Assembly: GCF_000729995.1 (NCBI RefSeq)
Contig: NZ_JNFG01000014.1
Location: 1-64,000 of the forward strand
DNA: 64,000 bases
Source of the DNA: Caballeronia sordidicola
GTDB taxonomy: Bacteria > Pseudomonadota > Gammaproteobacteria > Burkholderiales > Burkholderiaceae
Reading direction: 5' to 3'
A program made the position numbers and the translations under genes. This document shows, one piece after another, positions 56,317 to 64,000 of the stretch. Within the stretch, counting starts at the first letter, position 1. Every line of letters starts with the position of its first letter. The notes under the pieces were generated by a model that worked only from the letters and a program-made list of their open reading frames with translations, did not search any database and was not told the origin of the DNA.

Positions 56317-58746
56317 ATGAATCCTGTTCCATCGTCCGTCTCTGTGGACCCGCATAACGACATCCTCAGTACAGAGCACTCTGGGTCTCATTCTGGAACC
56401 CACGCGCACGATCATGACACCGCTCATGACCCCGACTCGCCCTCGGCGGCGCGCAAGTACATCGACGCAGTCCTCGAACAATCGTTTCGCCATCTGTTCG
56501 GGCCGACTGCCACACCGGAAAAGCCGCGCCGCCACGATGTCGTTTCCATTGCGAAACTGACCACTGAGCTGGCCGCGTACCTTTCGCCGGAAGAAATCAA
56601 GCAGGTCAAGCTGGCTTTCCATTTCAGCGATGAAGCCCATCTCGGGCAGTATCGTCAGAGTGGCGAGCCGTACATCACGCATCCGGTGGCAGTCGCGGAA
56701 ATCTGCGCCAGCTGGAAACTCGACGATCAGTCGATCATGGCGGCGTTGCTGCACGACGTGATCGAAGATCAGGGCGTGACGAAGACCGAGATTGCGGAAC
56801 GTTTCGGGCCGAAGGTCGCAGAACTTGTGGATGGCTTGTCGAAACTCGACAAGATGGAGTTCCGCAATCGCGAGGAAGCGCAGGCGGAAAACTTCCGCAA
56901 GATGCTGCTCGCCATGGCGCGCGACGTACGCGTGATTCTCGTCAAGCTGGCCGACCGGCTGCACAACATGCGCACGCTGGGTGCGGTGCCACCGGAAAAG
57001 CGGCGTCGCGTGGCGCGCGAAACCATCGACATCTACGCGCCTATCGCGCATCGGCTTGGATTGAATAACACGTATCGCGAGCTCCAGGACCTGAGCTTCG
57101 CGAACTTCAATCCCCATCGCTATGCCACGCTCGAACGCGCCGTGAAGGCCGCTCGCGGCAACCGGCGTGAAGTGGTGGGCAAGATCCTTGAAGCGGTCCA
57201 GCGCACGATTGCGGACGCGAAAATCAAGGCTGACGTGACCGGCCGCGAGAAAACCATCTTCAGCATTTACAAGAAGATGCGCGACAAGCAGTTGTCGTTC
57301 TCGCAAGTGCTCGACGTCTACGGTTTTCGCGTGGTCGTGGATACCGCGCTCGAATGTTATACGTGCATTGGCGCGCTGCACGCCCTCTACAAACCGGTGC
57401 CGGGCAAGTTCAAGGACTACATTGCCATTCCGAAGGTGAACGGCTATCAGTCGTTGCACACCACGCTGGTGGGGCCGTTTGGTGCGCCGATCGAGTTCCA
57501 GATCCGCACGCGCAAGATGCACGAAATCGCCGAAGCGGGCGTGGCCGCGCATTGGCTTTACAAGAATGGCGGCGCTGATCTAAACGATGTGCAAAAGCGC
57601 GCGCACCAGTGGCTGAAATCGTTGCTCGACATTCAAAGCGAAGCCGGCGATTCAAGCGAATTCCTCGAGCACGTCAAGATCGATCTGTTCCCCGATGCCG
57701 TTTACGTGTTCACGCCCAAGTCGAAGATCATGCCGCTGCCGCGCGGCGCGACGGCTTTGGACTTCGCGTATTCCATTCACAGCGACCTGGGCAATCAATG
57801 CGTCGCGGTGAAGATCAACAACGAGTTGCTGCCGCTGCGCACCGAGTTGAAGAGCGGCGATATCGTGGAAGTGATCACAGCGCCTTACTCGAAGCCGAAT
57901 CCCGCGTGGCTCGGCTTCGTGCGTACCGGCAAGGCGCGTTCGGCCATTCGCCACTATCTCAAGACCATGCGGCTGAACGAGTCGGTGCAATTGGGCGAAC
58001 GGCTTGTCGATCAAAGCCTCAAGGGTTATGGGCTGGCGTTGTCGGAAGTGACGCCCGAGGTCTGGGAAAGGCTGGCGCAATGGACCGGCAACAAGAGCCG
58101 TCAGGAAATTTTCGCGGACATCGGCCTCGGCCGGCGCGTGGCCGCCGTGATGGCGAAGCGTATTGAAGTGCTGATGAACGGTCGCGATGACGACGATTCC
58201 CCGCGCGAAAGCTTCACCACGAATACCGCGCCGCCGGTCGTGATCACTGGCACCGAAGGGATGTCGGTGCAGTTGTCCGCCTGCTGCCGCCCGATTCCTG
58301 GCGACGACATCATGGGTTATATCGGCATTGGGCTGGGTATGGCGATCCATACCACCGAATGCCGGGTGGCCCAGCGGATTCACAAACGTGATCCCGGCCG
58401 ATGGATCGACGTAGCCTGGGCGCCGCAGCCGGGCCGTCTGTTCGATGTATCCATCAAGGTGCTCGTCAGCACGTCGAAGGGCGTGTTCGCCCGTGTAGCG
58501 GCTGATATCACGTCCGCCGATGCCAACATTGTCCACATCGCCATGGACGAGGACGTGACGCAGGAATCCACCGTCCTGCGTTTCGTGATTCAGGTCAGTG
58601 ATCGGGTGCACCTGGCGAACGTCATGCGGCGCGTGCGCACGAACCCGGACGTGATGCGTATCGCGCGTGAGCGTCCGAGTGACGAGCCGCATCATCGCAA
58701 TACCGAAGGCGGCATGCGGATCGATCGAGAACGCGGCGATTATTAA
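56317..58746 (+). CDS. spoT: Bifunctional (p)ppGpp synthetase/hydrolase SpoT
   Basis: 809 aa. Domain order: HD hydrolase (LLHDVIEDQ with His146, Asp147 and the Glu150-Asp151 pair), synthetase (SIYKKMRDKQLSFSQVLDVYGFRVV and EFQIRTRKMHEIAEAG), TGS (VFTPKSKIMPLPRGATALDFAYSIH), helical and zinc finger-like regions (CCRPIPGDDIMGYIG), and an ACT domain at the end. The synthetase loop reads KFKD at residues 364-367, the RxKD pattern of bifunctional enzymes rather than the ExDD of synthetase-only RelA. It adjusts the stringent response; rpoZ and gmk neighbours fit the pathway. Confidence 0.96.
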   Translation: MNPVPSSVSVDPHNDILSTEHSGSHSGTHAHDHDTAHDPDSPSAARKYIDAVLEQSFRHLFGPTATPEKPRRHDVVSIAKLTTELAAYLSPEEIKQVKLAFHFSDEAHLGQYRQSGEPYITHPVAVAEICASWKLDDQSIMAALLHDVIEDQGVTKTEIAERFGPKVAELVDGLSKLDKMEFRNREEAQAENFRKMLLAMARDVRVILVKLADRLHNMRTLGAVPPEKRRRVARETIDIYAPIAHRLGLNNTYRELQDLSFANFNPHRYATLERAVKAARGNRREVVGKILEAVQRTIADAKIKADVTGREKTIFSIYKKMRDKQLSFSQVLDVYGFRVVVDTALECYTCIGALHALYKPVPGKFKDYIAIPKVNGYQSLHTTLVGPFGAPIEFQIRTRKMHEIAEAGVAAHWLYKNGGADLNDVQKRAHQWLKSLLDIQSEAGDSSEFLEHVKIDLFPDAVYVFTPKSKIMPLPRGATALDFAYSIHSDLGNQCVAVKINNELLPLRTELKSGDIVEVITAPYSKPNPAWLGFVRTGKARSAIRHYLKTMRLNESVQLGERLVDQSLKGYGLALSEVTPEVWERLAQWTGNKSRQEIFADIGLGRRVAAVMAKRIEVLMNGRDDDDSPRESFTTNTAPPVVITGTEGMSVQLSACCRPIPGDDIMGYIGIGLGMAIHTTECRVAQRIHKRDPGRWIDVAWAPQPGRLFDVSIKVLVSTSKGVFARVAADITSADANIVHIAMDEDVTQESTVLRFVIQVSDRVHLANVMRRVRTNPDVMRIARERPSDEPHHRNTEGGMRIDRERGDY

Positions 58747-58856
58747 CGCCTGGCGTTCGCCCTTTAGCGCAGCGGCCGGCGGAGCCTGAGACTCAACCGC
58801 CACCGCTGGAACGCGACCTGCGTGCCTGTACCCATTCTGCGTACACAGGGGCACTT

Positions 58857-59348
58857 ATGAAAACATCAGAACTGGAAGGCGCCGAGCTCGACTATTGGGT
58901 CGCACGCGGGCTGCATGAGTTCATCCGCGAAATTCATTTCACCGATGGCGGTCAGACGCTCTCCATCCGCGGCAATGACCGTGGACGGGCATGGGATGGG
59001 CGCTTCCTGCCATCGACGTCGTGGGAAGCCGCATCCGTTGTGCTCGAGCGCGCGTGCCGGCTGGAGATGAACGACCACGGGCGCGGTGAAGTCGTCTGCA
59101 CGGCGATATTCGGCAAGGCCGGAGCGGAAGTGGAGGGGCGCGGGCCGTCGCTGCGTATCGCCTTGCTGCGCGCTTTTTTACTGCATGCGTTCGGAGACAC
59201 GGTGGACGATGAATTCCCGCATCGTTCGCAAATGCTGCTGGGAGAGCGGGCTGAACCGTGGGGCGAGCAGAGCGCTACGGCGACGATTGAAGATGCACCG
59301 TTGCCGGACGGACGTATCGGCGATATTGGGTCGACTGCGCGGCAGTAA
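58857..59348 (+). CDS. NinX-like (DUF2591) protein
   Basis: 163 aa. MKTSELEGAELDYWVARGLHEF is the phage NinX/DUF2591 opening (MKTSELxGAxLDxxVA). The rest is charged with no membrane segment and ends in an acidic tail with QSATATIEDAPLPDG. The first 110 residues form the domain (WEAASVVLERACRLEMN is the central helix). Such genes occur in phages and also stand alone in Burkholderia chromosomes. No other prophage gene is near, so it is not evidence of a prophage here. Function unknown. Confidence 0.78.
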   Translation: MKTSELEGAELDYWVARGLHEFIREIHFTDGGQTLSIRGNDRGRAWDGRFLPSTSWEAASVVLERACRLEMNDHGRGEVVCTAIFGKAGAEVEGRGPSLRIALLRAFLLHAFGDTVDDEFPHRSQMLLGERAEPWGEQSATATIEDAPLPDGRIGDIGSTARQ

Positions 59349-59440
59349 ATCCCGCCTGTTGCGCGTCTGAAGCTTGGGCGGAGCCGCCCAGCGTACTTTT
59401 CAGCAAAGACGCGTGCGCGGCTTTCACCCGCACAAACAAA

Positions 59441-59466
59441 AAGGGCCTTCCGCGAGGAAGGCCCTT
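59441..59466 (-). terminator. tRNA-Arg operon terminator
   Basis: AAGGGCCTTCC (59441-59451) with GGAAGGCCCTT (59456-59466), 11 bp, GCGA loop. On the minus strand TTTTTG follows. It lies 8 nt beyond the 3' end of the left tRNA. Confidence 0.92.
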
Positions 59467-59473
59467 CTAAAAC

Positions 59474-59550
59474 TGGTGCGGCTGGCAGGATTCGAACCCA
59501 CGACCCCTTGGTTCGTAGCCAAGTACTCTATCCATCTGAGCTACAGCCGC
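59474..59550 (-). tRNA. tRNA-Arg (anticodon ACG), copy 2 of the pair
   Basis: 77 nt including CCA. Acceptor GCGGCTG with CAGCCGC, anticodon stem CTTGG/CCAAG with loop CTACGAA (ACG, modified to ICG), T-loop TTCGAAT. Identical to the copy at 59638-59714; probably co-transcribed with it. Confidence 0.97.
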
Positions 59551-59637
59551 GCACAAAGCAGGGTAATACAAAAAACGAATACTGGAAACGCTTGCTTGAA
59601 ACGAAACGACAAAACGCAACAAAACGCTTTAAAGAAG

Positions 59638-59714
59638 TGGTGCGGCTGGCAGGATTCGAACCCACGACCCCTTGGTTCGTAGCCAAGTACTCTATCCATC
59701 TGAGCTACAGCCGC
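59638..59714 (-). tRNA. tRNA-Arg (anticodon ACG), copy 1 of the pair
   Basis: 77 nt including CCA; sequence identical base for base to the copy at 59474-59550. The two are separated by 87 nt and both are on the minus strand. Repeated tRNA-Arg(ACG) genes are usual for this abundant tRNA. Confidence 0.97.
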
Positions 59715-59853
59715 ACGCGAGACCAAGAGTATAGCCAAGCTCTCCCAAAAAAGGAAGGGTTTAGCCTCGATTTCTGTAATGCCGATCTCCTTCGTGTTAC
59801 CGTGCACAGGAGCTATCTCGCTCCTCTTCACGTTATTTTGAGCGGTTTGCACC

Positions 59854-60414
59854 ATGAACAAAGCATTTGTAAAGGAATCGGACGAGAGCGAGGAAGATCT
59901 CGATCTCGAGCAACCCGCCGGCGTCCCTCCCGGCACGAAGAACTACATCACGCCCGCAGGGCATCAGCGTCTGCGCGACGAGCTGCTGCATCTGCTGGAC
60001 GTCGAGCGGCCGGATGTCGTGAAGCTGCTTTCCTGGGCGGCGTCCAATGGCGACCGTTCGGAGAACGGCGATTACATTTACGGCAAGCGGCGCTTGCGTG
60101 AGATCGACCGCCGAATCCGCTTCCTGACCAAGCGCCTCGATAAGGCGGAAGTGGTGGACAGCAGCCGGCAGGAAAACGTCGACCAGGTGTTTTTCGGCGC
60201 AACGGTGGATTACGCCGGCGACGATGGAGACGTGCACACGGTCACCGTCGTGGGCGTAGACGAAGTGAATCTGGATGTCGGGCACGTGAGCTGGATCTCG
60301 CCCATCGCCCGAGCCTTGCTCAAGGCGAAGGTCGGCGATACGGTCACGCTGCACACGCCCGCGGGCGTGCAGCAAATCGATATCGTCGATGTGCGTTATC
60401 CGGCGAAGGCCTGA
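59854..60414 (+). CDS. greB: Transcription elongation factor GreB
   Basis: 186 aa. Rescues backtracked RNA polymerase by stimulating transcript cleavage. N-terminal coiled coil (ITPAGHQRLRDELLHLLDVERP), the tip acids in WAASNGDRSENGDYIYGKRRLREIDRRIRF, and a C-terminal FKBP-like domain (VDYAGDDGDVHTVTVVGVDEVN, then TLHTPAGVQQIDIVDVRYPA). The DYIYGKRRLREIDRRIRFLTKR tract is GreB-type. A 30-residue acidic N-terminal extension (KESDESEEDLDLEQ) is present. Confidence 0.93.
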   Translation: MNKAFVKESDESEEDLDLEQPAGVPPGTKNYITPAGHQRLRDELLHLLDVERPDVVKLLSWAASNGDRSENGDYIYGKRRLREIDRRIRFLTKRLDKAEVVDSSRQENVDQVFFGATVDYAGDDGDVHTVTVVGVDEVNLDVGHVSWISPIARALLKAKVGDTVTLHTPAGVQQIDIVDVRYPAKA

Positions 60415-60457
60415 GGCGCTTTATCTGAAGCAGTAACGTCAGGAACCTCAGGACGAA

Positions 60458-60485
60458 AAAAAGGCGCCGCAAGCGGCGCCTTTTT
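60458..60485 (+). terminator. greB terminator
   Basis: AAAAAGGCGCCGC (60458-60470) with GCGGCGCCTTTTT (60473-60485), 13 bp, T5 end, 43 nt past greB. On the opposite strand it could serve the convergent porin gene too. Confidence 0.9.
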
Positions 60486-60523
60486 CACATCGGTACAACT
60501 TTGAACAAGACTTAAAACCAGAC

Positions 60524-61666
60524 TTAGAAGCGGTGACGAATGCCAACCGTTGCCGAGACCTGGTTCGGGGTCGACGACATGCCTACGCCGTTGATCGGAG
60601 CGCCAATGCCGCTGTCGCCCAGGTCAAGCGCGTGAACGTACTCGCCTTGCAGGTACACGTCCGTGCGCTTCGACAGCGAATAAGCTGTCTGCAAGCTGAA
60701 CTGATGGAACGACGGCTTTTCGCCATCGAGACGAGCGTCCGTGTACGTGTACGCGCCTGCCAGGCTCAGGGCCGGGGTCAGGGCGTAGTGGGCGTTCAAC
60801 TCATAGTTGTTGAAGCGGGCGTAGTTGCCAATCGCGATGTTGCCCGTGTTGCCAACCGTAGCACCGTTGATGCTTGCTGCATCTTCAAGCTTGGTTTGCG
60901 TGAACACGAAACCAACCGTCGCCGGGCCGAACGCGTAGTTCAAGCCTGCGCCGAACGTGCGTTGCAGACCTGCGTTGAACGTGTTGTCGCCAGCAACAGC
61001 GCCGTTGGCGTTGTTGATTGCGCCAGCCGTCAGGTTGTTGTTCAGTTGCAAGTACGCTGCAGCAATGTTCAACGGACCGTAGTTATACGACGCGCCAACG
61101 CTGTACGAGCGGTTGTTCGCGAAACCATCAGCCTGGTTCGAGAAGCCATACAACGCGCCGAACTTGAAGCCGGCGTAGTTCGCGCTCTGGTACTTGACCG
61201 AGTTGTTGATACGGAACGAGTTGTCGAGGTTGTCGTTGTCGAACGGGTGCGCGAACTGCGTGCCACCGTATTGCGTGCCGGTCAGAGCCAACGGGCCGAG
61301 GTAGTCGACCACGGAGTCATACTGACGACCCAGCGTGACGGTACCGAACTGATTGCTCGACAAACCAACGAAAGCTTGACGGCCGAATTCACGACCTTGC
61401 TGGCCAAGCGTACCGTTCGCAATGCTGAAGCCGTTTTCCAACGTGAAGATTGCCTTCAAGCCACCGCCGAGGTCTTCAGAGCCGCGCAGGCCCCAACGGC
61501 TGCCGTTCACCGCGCCGCTCGTCATCTTGAAGTTATGTGAACCGTTTTGATTGTTCGTGTACGTCAGGCCAGCATCGATCAAACCGTACAGCGTCACGCT
61601 GCTTTGGGCATGAGCGGCAGTTGCAAATACGCCCGACAGGGCGGCGACCATGAGAGTCTTTTTCAT
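60524..61666 (-). CDS. General Gram-negative porin
   Basis: 380 aa. Signal peptide KKTLMVAALSGVFATAAHA (cleaved after AHAQ, about residue 20). The mature protein begins SSVTLYGLIDAGLTY, the betaproteobacterial 16-stranded porin signature. Conserved blocks follow: SRWGLRGSEDLGGGLKAIFTLE, REFGRQAFVGLSSNQFGTVTLGRQYD. The chain ends VGIRHRF with terminal Phe. Asn/Ala/Gly-rich loops are typical. Trimeric pore for small solutes. Long upstream leader, no other gene in its transcript. Confidence 0.95.
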   Translation of the reverse strand: MKKTLMVAALSGVFATAAHAQSSVTLYGLIDAGLTYTNNQNGSHNFKMTSGAVNGSRWGLRGSEDLGGGLKAIFTLENGFSIANGTLGQQGREFGRQAFVGLSSNQFGTVTLGRQYDSVVDYLGPLALTGTQYGGTQFAHPFDNDNLDNSFRINNSVKYQSANYAGFKFGALYGFSNQADGFANNRSYSVGASYNYGPLNIAAAYLQLNNNLTAGAINNANGAVAGDNTFNAGLQRTFGAGLNYAFGPATVGFVFTQTKLEDAASINGATVGNTGNIAIGNYARFNNYELNAHYALTPALSLAGAYTYTDARLDGEKPSFHQFSLQTAYSLSKRTDVYLQGEYVHALDLGDSGIGAPINGVGMSSTPNQVSATVGIRHRF

Positions 61667-62085
61667 CTTTGTAACTCCGAGAGCAATTTGGGTCTGACAA
61701 CCCAGGCTTGAAGGAAACCTTCACTCCGACGCGCTGCGAGAGGCGCAGTCAGGTGTTTCGTGTGTCAACAGAAGACACAGTCGTTTCCGGACCAGACGAA
61801 GTGTAAAGACGGCGTTACAGCGGTGGCATTCCGATTTACGCAATAAAGTATTCTGCGATCGGCAATGATTAAGAAAGGCAATCTAAGCCTTTACTGGCAA
61901 GGCTTTGCGGGGGAATGACGGGGGTGAATGAGAAGTGTCAACAGAGGTTCGTTGCGCAATTGCTACATGCGCGATCGTTAAAATACAACGCCAATAATCC
62001 TAAATGTCGATTGTTGACGGAACCGCAATAGATGATTGCCGAATCTGTTGATAATTTCCAGAAGGCGTCCCGTTATACTTTAATC
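61667..62085. other. Porin upstream region
   Basis: 419 bases before the likely sRNA start. It holds the porin promoter and leader on the minus strand, and on the plus strand the promoter of the candidate small RNA (TTGATA at 62048-62053, TATACT at 62074-62079). No open frame accepted. An AAGCCTTTACTGGCAAGGCTTT hairpin-like stretch near 61890 has no T-run. Confidence 0.55.
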
Positions 62086-62167
62086 GCTGCTTTCCGAAGC
62101 AGACTTTTTCGTTGACGGAAAAGATCTCCAAACCTTGTCGGCGCGACTTCCCAGTCGCGCTTTTTTT
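62086..62167 (+). ncRNA. Candidate trans-acting small RNA with own promoter and terminator
   Basis: TATACT (62074-62079) with TTGATA 20 nt upstream predicts a start near 62086. Three stems follow: CTGCTT/AAGCAG (62087-62102) with a TCCG tetraloop; CTTTT...AAAAG around 62105-62122; and GCGCGACT (62141-62148)/AGTCGCGC (62153-62160) followed by at least seven T, a strong intrinsic terminator. The 82-nt transcript stands alone: the porin lies on the other strand to the left, a minus-strand gene follows to the right, and no plus-strand gene uses the terminator. The -35 to -10 spacing is long by about 2-3 nt, the weakest point. Confidence 0.6.
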
Positions 62168-62213
62168 TGCCTGAACGCGCTCGATGCCCGAAGCCTGTTC
62201 CAGGCGATGCTAC

Positions 62214-62489
62214 TTAGTTAGCAGCTGCGACTTCTTCCTGCGTCGCCGCCGATTCATTCTTGACGTCGGGTGAGTCCGCTTCCTGGTTGCTATCGAATGT
62301 CAGCGGACTCGATATTGTCCAGTCTTCCATCACATAACGGCGTGCATCCATTGGCGAGGACAGGAGGTTCTGCCAATGATCGCCATGCCATGCCGGGTCG
62401 AAATCCAGAGCTGAATGTGACTCCATTACCGCTTGGGGCCCTACCAACGTCCTGATCCACGAAAACATGCTTTTGAGTTCGGTCGTCAA
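62214..62489 (-). CDS. Hypothetical protein with TTG start and perfect Shine-Dalgarno
   Basis: 91 aa from TTG 62489, with AGGAGG 7 nt upstream on the coding strand (rc of 62497-62502). TTG with such a site is a believable start. The protein has several Trp and His (WIRTLVG, DFDPAWHGDHWQN, RRYVMEDWTISSPLTFD) and an acidic, Ser/Ala-rich tail. No hydrophobic segment or known family. A competing frame from ATG 62529 covers the same region and looks less protein-like. Confidence 0.55.
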   Translation of the reverse strand: MTTELKSMFSWIRTLVGPQAVMESHSALDFDPAWHGDHWQNLLSSPMDARRYVMEDWTISSPLTFDSNQEADSPDVKNESAATQEEVAAAN

Positions 62490-62851
62490 AGCTATGACCT
62501 CCTTTAAAGTGCTTGCGGTACTGTTTCATGATGCCGATCCCTCATTTCGGTAACAAGGCTCGTATACGCTTACGATTCGATAAAACCGGTTACAAGCTGA
62601 GTAAATATTTCCTTTTGGCGCATATGGACGATTTAATCCGGAATTATTACGACGTTTGTTATCTTTCAGCCGCCGTGATTCGAGAGCGCATGCGGACTCG
62701 CCTTCGACGCTTCTCCTGTGCGTCGAGCCGGCCCCGTGACTGGAAACGGCCTGGAACCGCCAGCGCTTGAACGGACGTGCGCTAAAATGGCCGATCGATA
62801 CGCCTTTTTCCTGCGCGGATCGCGTCCATTCCTCTTTTAGCGGTCAGCGCT
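62490..62851. other. Divergent intergenic region before the exonuclease gene
   Basis: 362 bases. Includes the AGGAGG ribosome site of the minus-strand gene (62497-62502) and must hold its promoter and that of the exonuclease gene. The middle (62590-62660) is AT-richer. The 85-codon plus-strand frame at 62513-62770 is not accepted: it overlaps the leader of the minus gene and lacks a Shine-Dalgarno. Confidence 0.5.
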
Positions 62852-64000
62852 GTGCTCCCAATCGTTACTAATATTGTTAGTCCGGAACCGCTGGTTTTCG
62901 TCGACCTCGAAACCACGGGCGGCACCTTCGGCGTGAATCGCATCACGGAAATCGGCGTGGTGGAGGTCGGACCGGCCGGCGTGACGCAGTGGAGTTCGCT
63001 CGTTAATCCGCAGCAGCCGATTCCGTTCTTTATCCAGCAGCTCACCGGTATCAGCGACTCGATGGTGCGCAACGCGCCGACGTTCGAAGCTATCGCGCAT
63101 GATTTGCTGGCGCGTCTCGACGGCCGGCTGTTTATTGCCCACAACGCCCGGTTCGATCACGGCTTCCTGCGCAGCGAGTTCAAGCGGGCGGGTATCAAGT
63201 TCCAGCCCGACGTGCTGTGCACGGTCCAGTTGTCGCGCGCCATTTATCCGGCGGAGCGCCGGCATGGGCTCGATGCGCTGATCGAACGGCATGCGCTCGT
63301 GCCTGCGGCGCGCCACCGCGCACTTGCCGATGCCGATCTGCTCTGGCAATTCTGGCAGCACCTGCATCGCGCGTTTTCCGCCGATATCGTGCATGGCCAT
63401 ATAGAACAGGTTGCACGGCGTTTCCGGCTTGCAGGGGATATCGACGAGGACACCATTGAACAGATTCCGGCCGGCTGCGGCATCTACGTGTTTTATGGAG
63501 AGGACGATGTGCCGCTGTATGTTGGGCGAAGCGTGCGCTTGCGCCAGCGCGTGCGGGCACATCTGTCGGGTGTGAAACGTTCGGCGAAGGATTTGCGGCT
63601 CGCGGAACTCGTTCGTCGCGTGGAGTGGACCGCGACGGGCGGGGAGATCGGCGCGATGCTGGCGGAAGGGTGCTCGGTCGCGCGGTTGCGCCCGGCACAT
63701 AACCGGCTGTCCAAAGCCCGTCGTGATGACCCGAGCCACGCGCCGTGGACGTACCCCGGCGCCATCGCAATAGCTGAAACGGATGCGACGACCAGTGCGC
63801 GGGTTTGGCATGTTATCGATGCCTGGCAGTATTTCGGCATGGCCGCGTCGCTCGACGAAGCCGCGCAACTTCGCGCGGCAGCGCCTGCGGCATGTTTCGA
63901 GTTATCGACGTACCGAATTCTCAGCGAGCGTCTGTCTCATGGACTGACAATCGTGCCGCTTGCAACTACCGCGTGCCTGTCAGGCGAGCCGGTCTTAGCC
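62852..64000 (+). CDS. DEDDh 3'-5' exonuclease fused to a GIY-YIG nuclease domain (partial, runs off right end)
   Basis: At least 383 codons from GTG 62852, open to the last base of the window, so the C-terminus is missing. Residues about 12-180 are a DnaQ-like exonuclease: VFVDLETTGG (Asp18, Glu20), HNARFDHGF (Asp102), and HRALADADLLW with the His/Asp pair. Residues about 205-290 are a UvrC/Cho-type GIY-YIG domain (GIYVF at 210-214, YVGRS at 223-227). After that the chain continues with no recognised domain. Actinobacterial and Burkholderia proteins of this architecture are annotated as DEDDh exonucleases or UvrC-like; a DNA repair role is inferred. No good Shine-Dalgarno before the GTG, so the start is provisional. 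Confidence 0.86.
   Translation, partial: MLPIVTNIVSPEPLVFVDLETTGGTFGVNRITEIGVVEVGPAGVTQWSSLVNPQQPIPFFIQQLTGISDSMVRNAPTFEAIAHDLLARLDGRLFIAHNARFDHGFLRSEFKRAGIKFQPDVLCTVQLSRAIYPAERRHGLDALIERHALVPAARHRALADADLLWQFWQHLHRAFSADIVHGHIEQVARRFRLAGDIDEDTIEQIPAGCGIYVFYGEDDVPLYVGRSVRLRQRVRAHLSGVKRSAKDLRLAELVRRVEWTATGGEIGAMLAEGCSVARLRPAHNRLSKARRDDPSHAPWTYPGAIAIAETDATTSARVWHVIDAWQYFGMAASLDEAAQLRAAAPAACFELSTYRILSERLSHGLTIVPLATTACLSGEPVLA

Noticed and set aside
58857..59348. Prophage suggested by the NinX-like gene
   Set aside because: No integrase, structural or lysis genes nearby; single NinX-like genes occur on ordinary chromosomes.
59508..60101. 197-codon plus-strand frame through a tRNA-Arg and into greB
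   Set aside because: It reads antisense through a tRNA gene and out of frame through greB.
62290..62529. 79-codon minus-strand frame from ATG 62529
   Set aside because: Overlaps the TTG-started 91-aa frame, which has the AGGAGG site and better composition.

Overview
The window is chromosomal DNA of a betaproteobacterium of the Burkholderiaceae, most like Paraburkholderia, Caballeronia or Burkholderia. Supporting signs are high GC with strong GC3 in the core genes, a fused hemD-hemX gene in a hemC-hemDX-hemY operon, a Burkholderia-type general porin, a YXWGXW secreted protein, a PEP carboxylase of about 1,018 residues, and the blocks rph-rdgB-hemW, yicC-gmk-rpoZ-spoT and minC-minD-minE. The genus cannot be settled from this sequence alone.

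Layout. 1-10.3 kb: an OmpA-like lipoprotein, the Fe-S carrier Mrp/ApbC, a Cu/Zn-SOD-like lipoprotein that has lost metal ligands, dCTP deaminase, a PLP-dependent basic amino acid decarboxylase, a bestrophin-family channel, argH, and an ECF sigma/anti-sigma pair. 10.7-15 kb: an XRE-type regulator with a palindrome over its own promoter, and ppc. 15.3-19.7 kb: the heme operon hemC-hemDX-hemY. 19.8-25.4 kb (minus strand): tolC-rhodanese-pcm, TRIC channel plus Smr protein, and trxB. 25.8-28.8 kb: ftsK and lolA. 28.8-32.5 kb: an AT-rich accessory patch with a PIN-domain protein, a one-TM protein of unknown function, a frameshifted H-NS-family gene and decayed sequence. 32.5-37.1 kb: an NCS1 permease, rarA, serS and tRNA-Ser(CGA). 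37.2-40.7 kb: small envelope proteins, map and a GNAT. 41-43 kb: minCDE. 43-49.3 kb: small secreted proteins, a ClC chloride channel, an OpgC-like membrane protein, an MHS-family transporter, a TonB-C-like lipoprotein and a 52-aa hydrophilic protein. 49.3-49.9 kb: a BrnT/BrnA toxin-antitoxin pair. 50-64 kb: tRNA-Ser(TGA), an MFS exporter with hemW-rdgB-rph, yicC-gmk-rpoZ-spoT, a NinX-like protein, two identical tRNA-Arg(ACG) genes, greB, a porin, a probable small RNA, and the start of a DEDDh exonuclease/GIY-YIG fusion that runs off the right edge.

Most of the window is ordinary core genome: translation, division (FtsK, MinCDE), heme synthesis, the stringent response (SpoT with GreB and omega), envelope biogenesis (LolA, TolC, porin) and thiol redox. 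The points that stand out are the lolA-rarA accessory patch, the orphan small-RNA locus before the exonuclease gene, the metal-ligand-depleted SOD-like lipoprotein, three operator-like repeats (before the bestrophin gene, the XRE regulator and brnTA), and the probably leaderless brnT transcript. I did not find a clear new multi-gene system; the PIN-protein patch is the best candidate and the case for it is modest.
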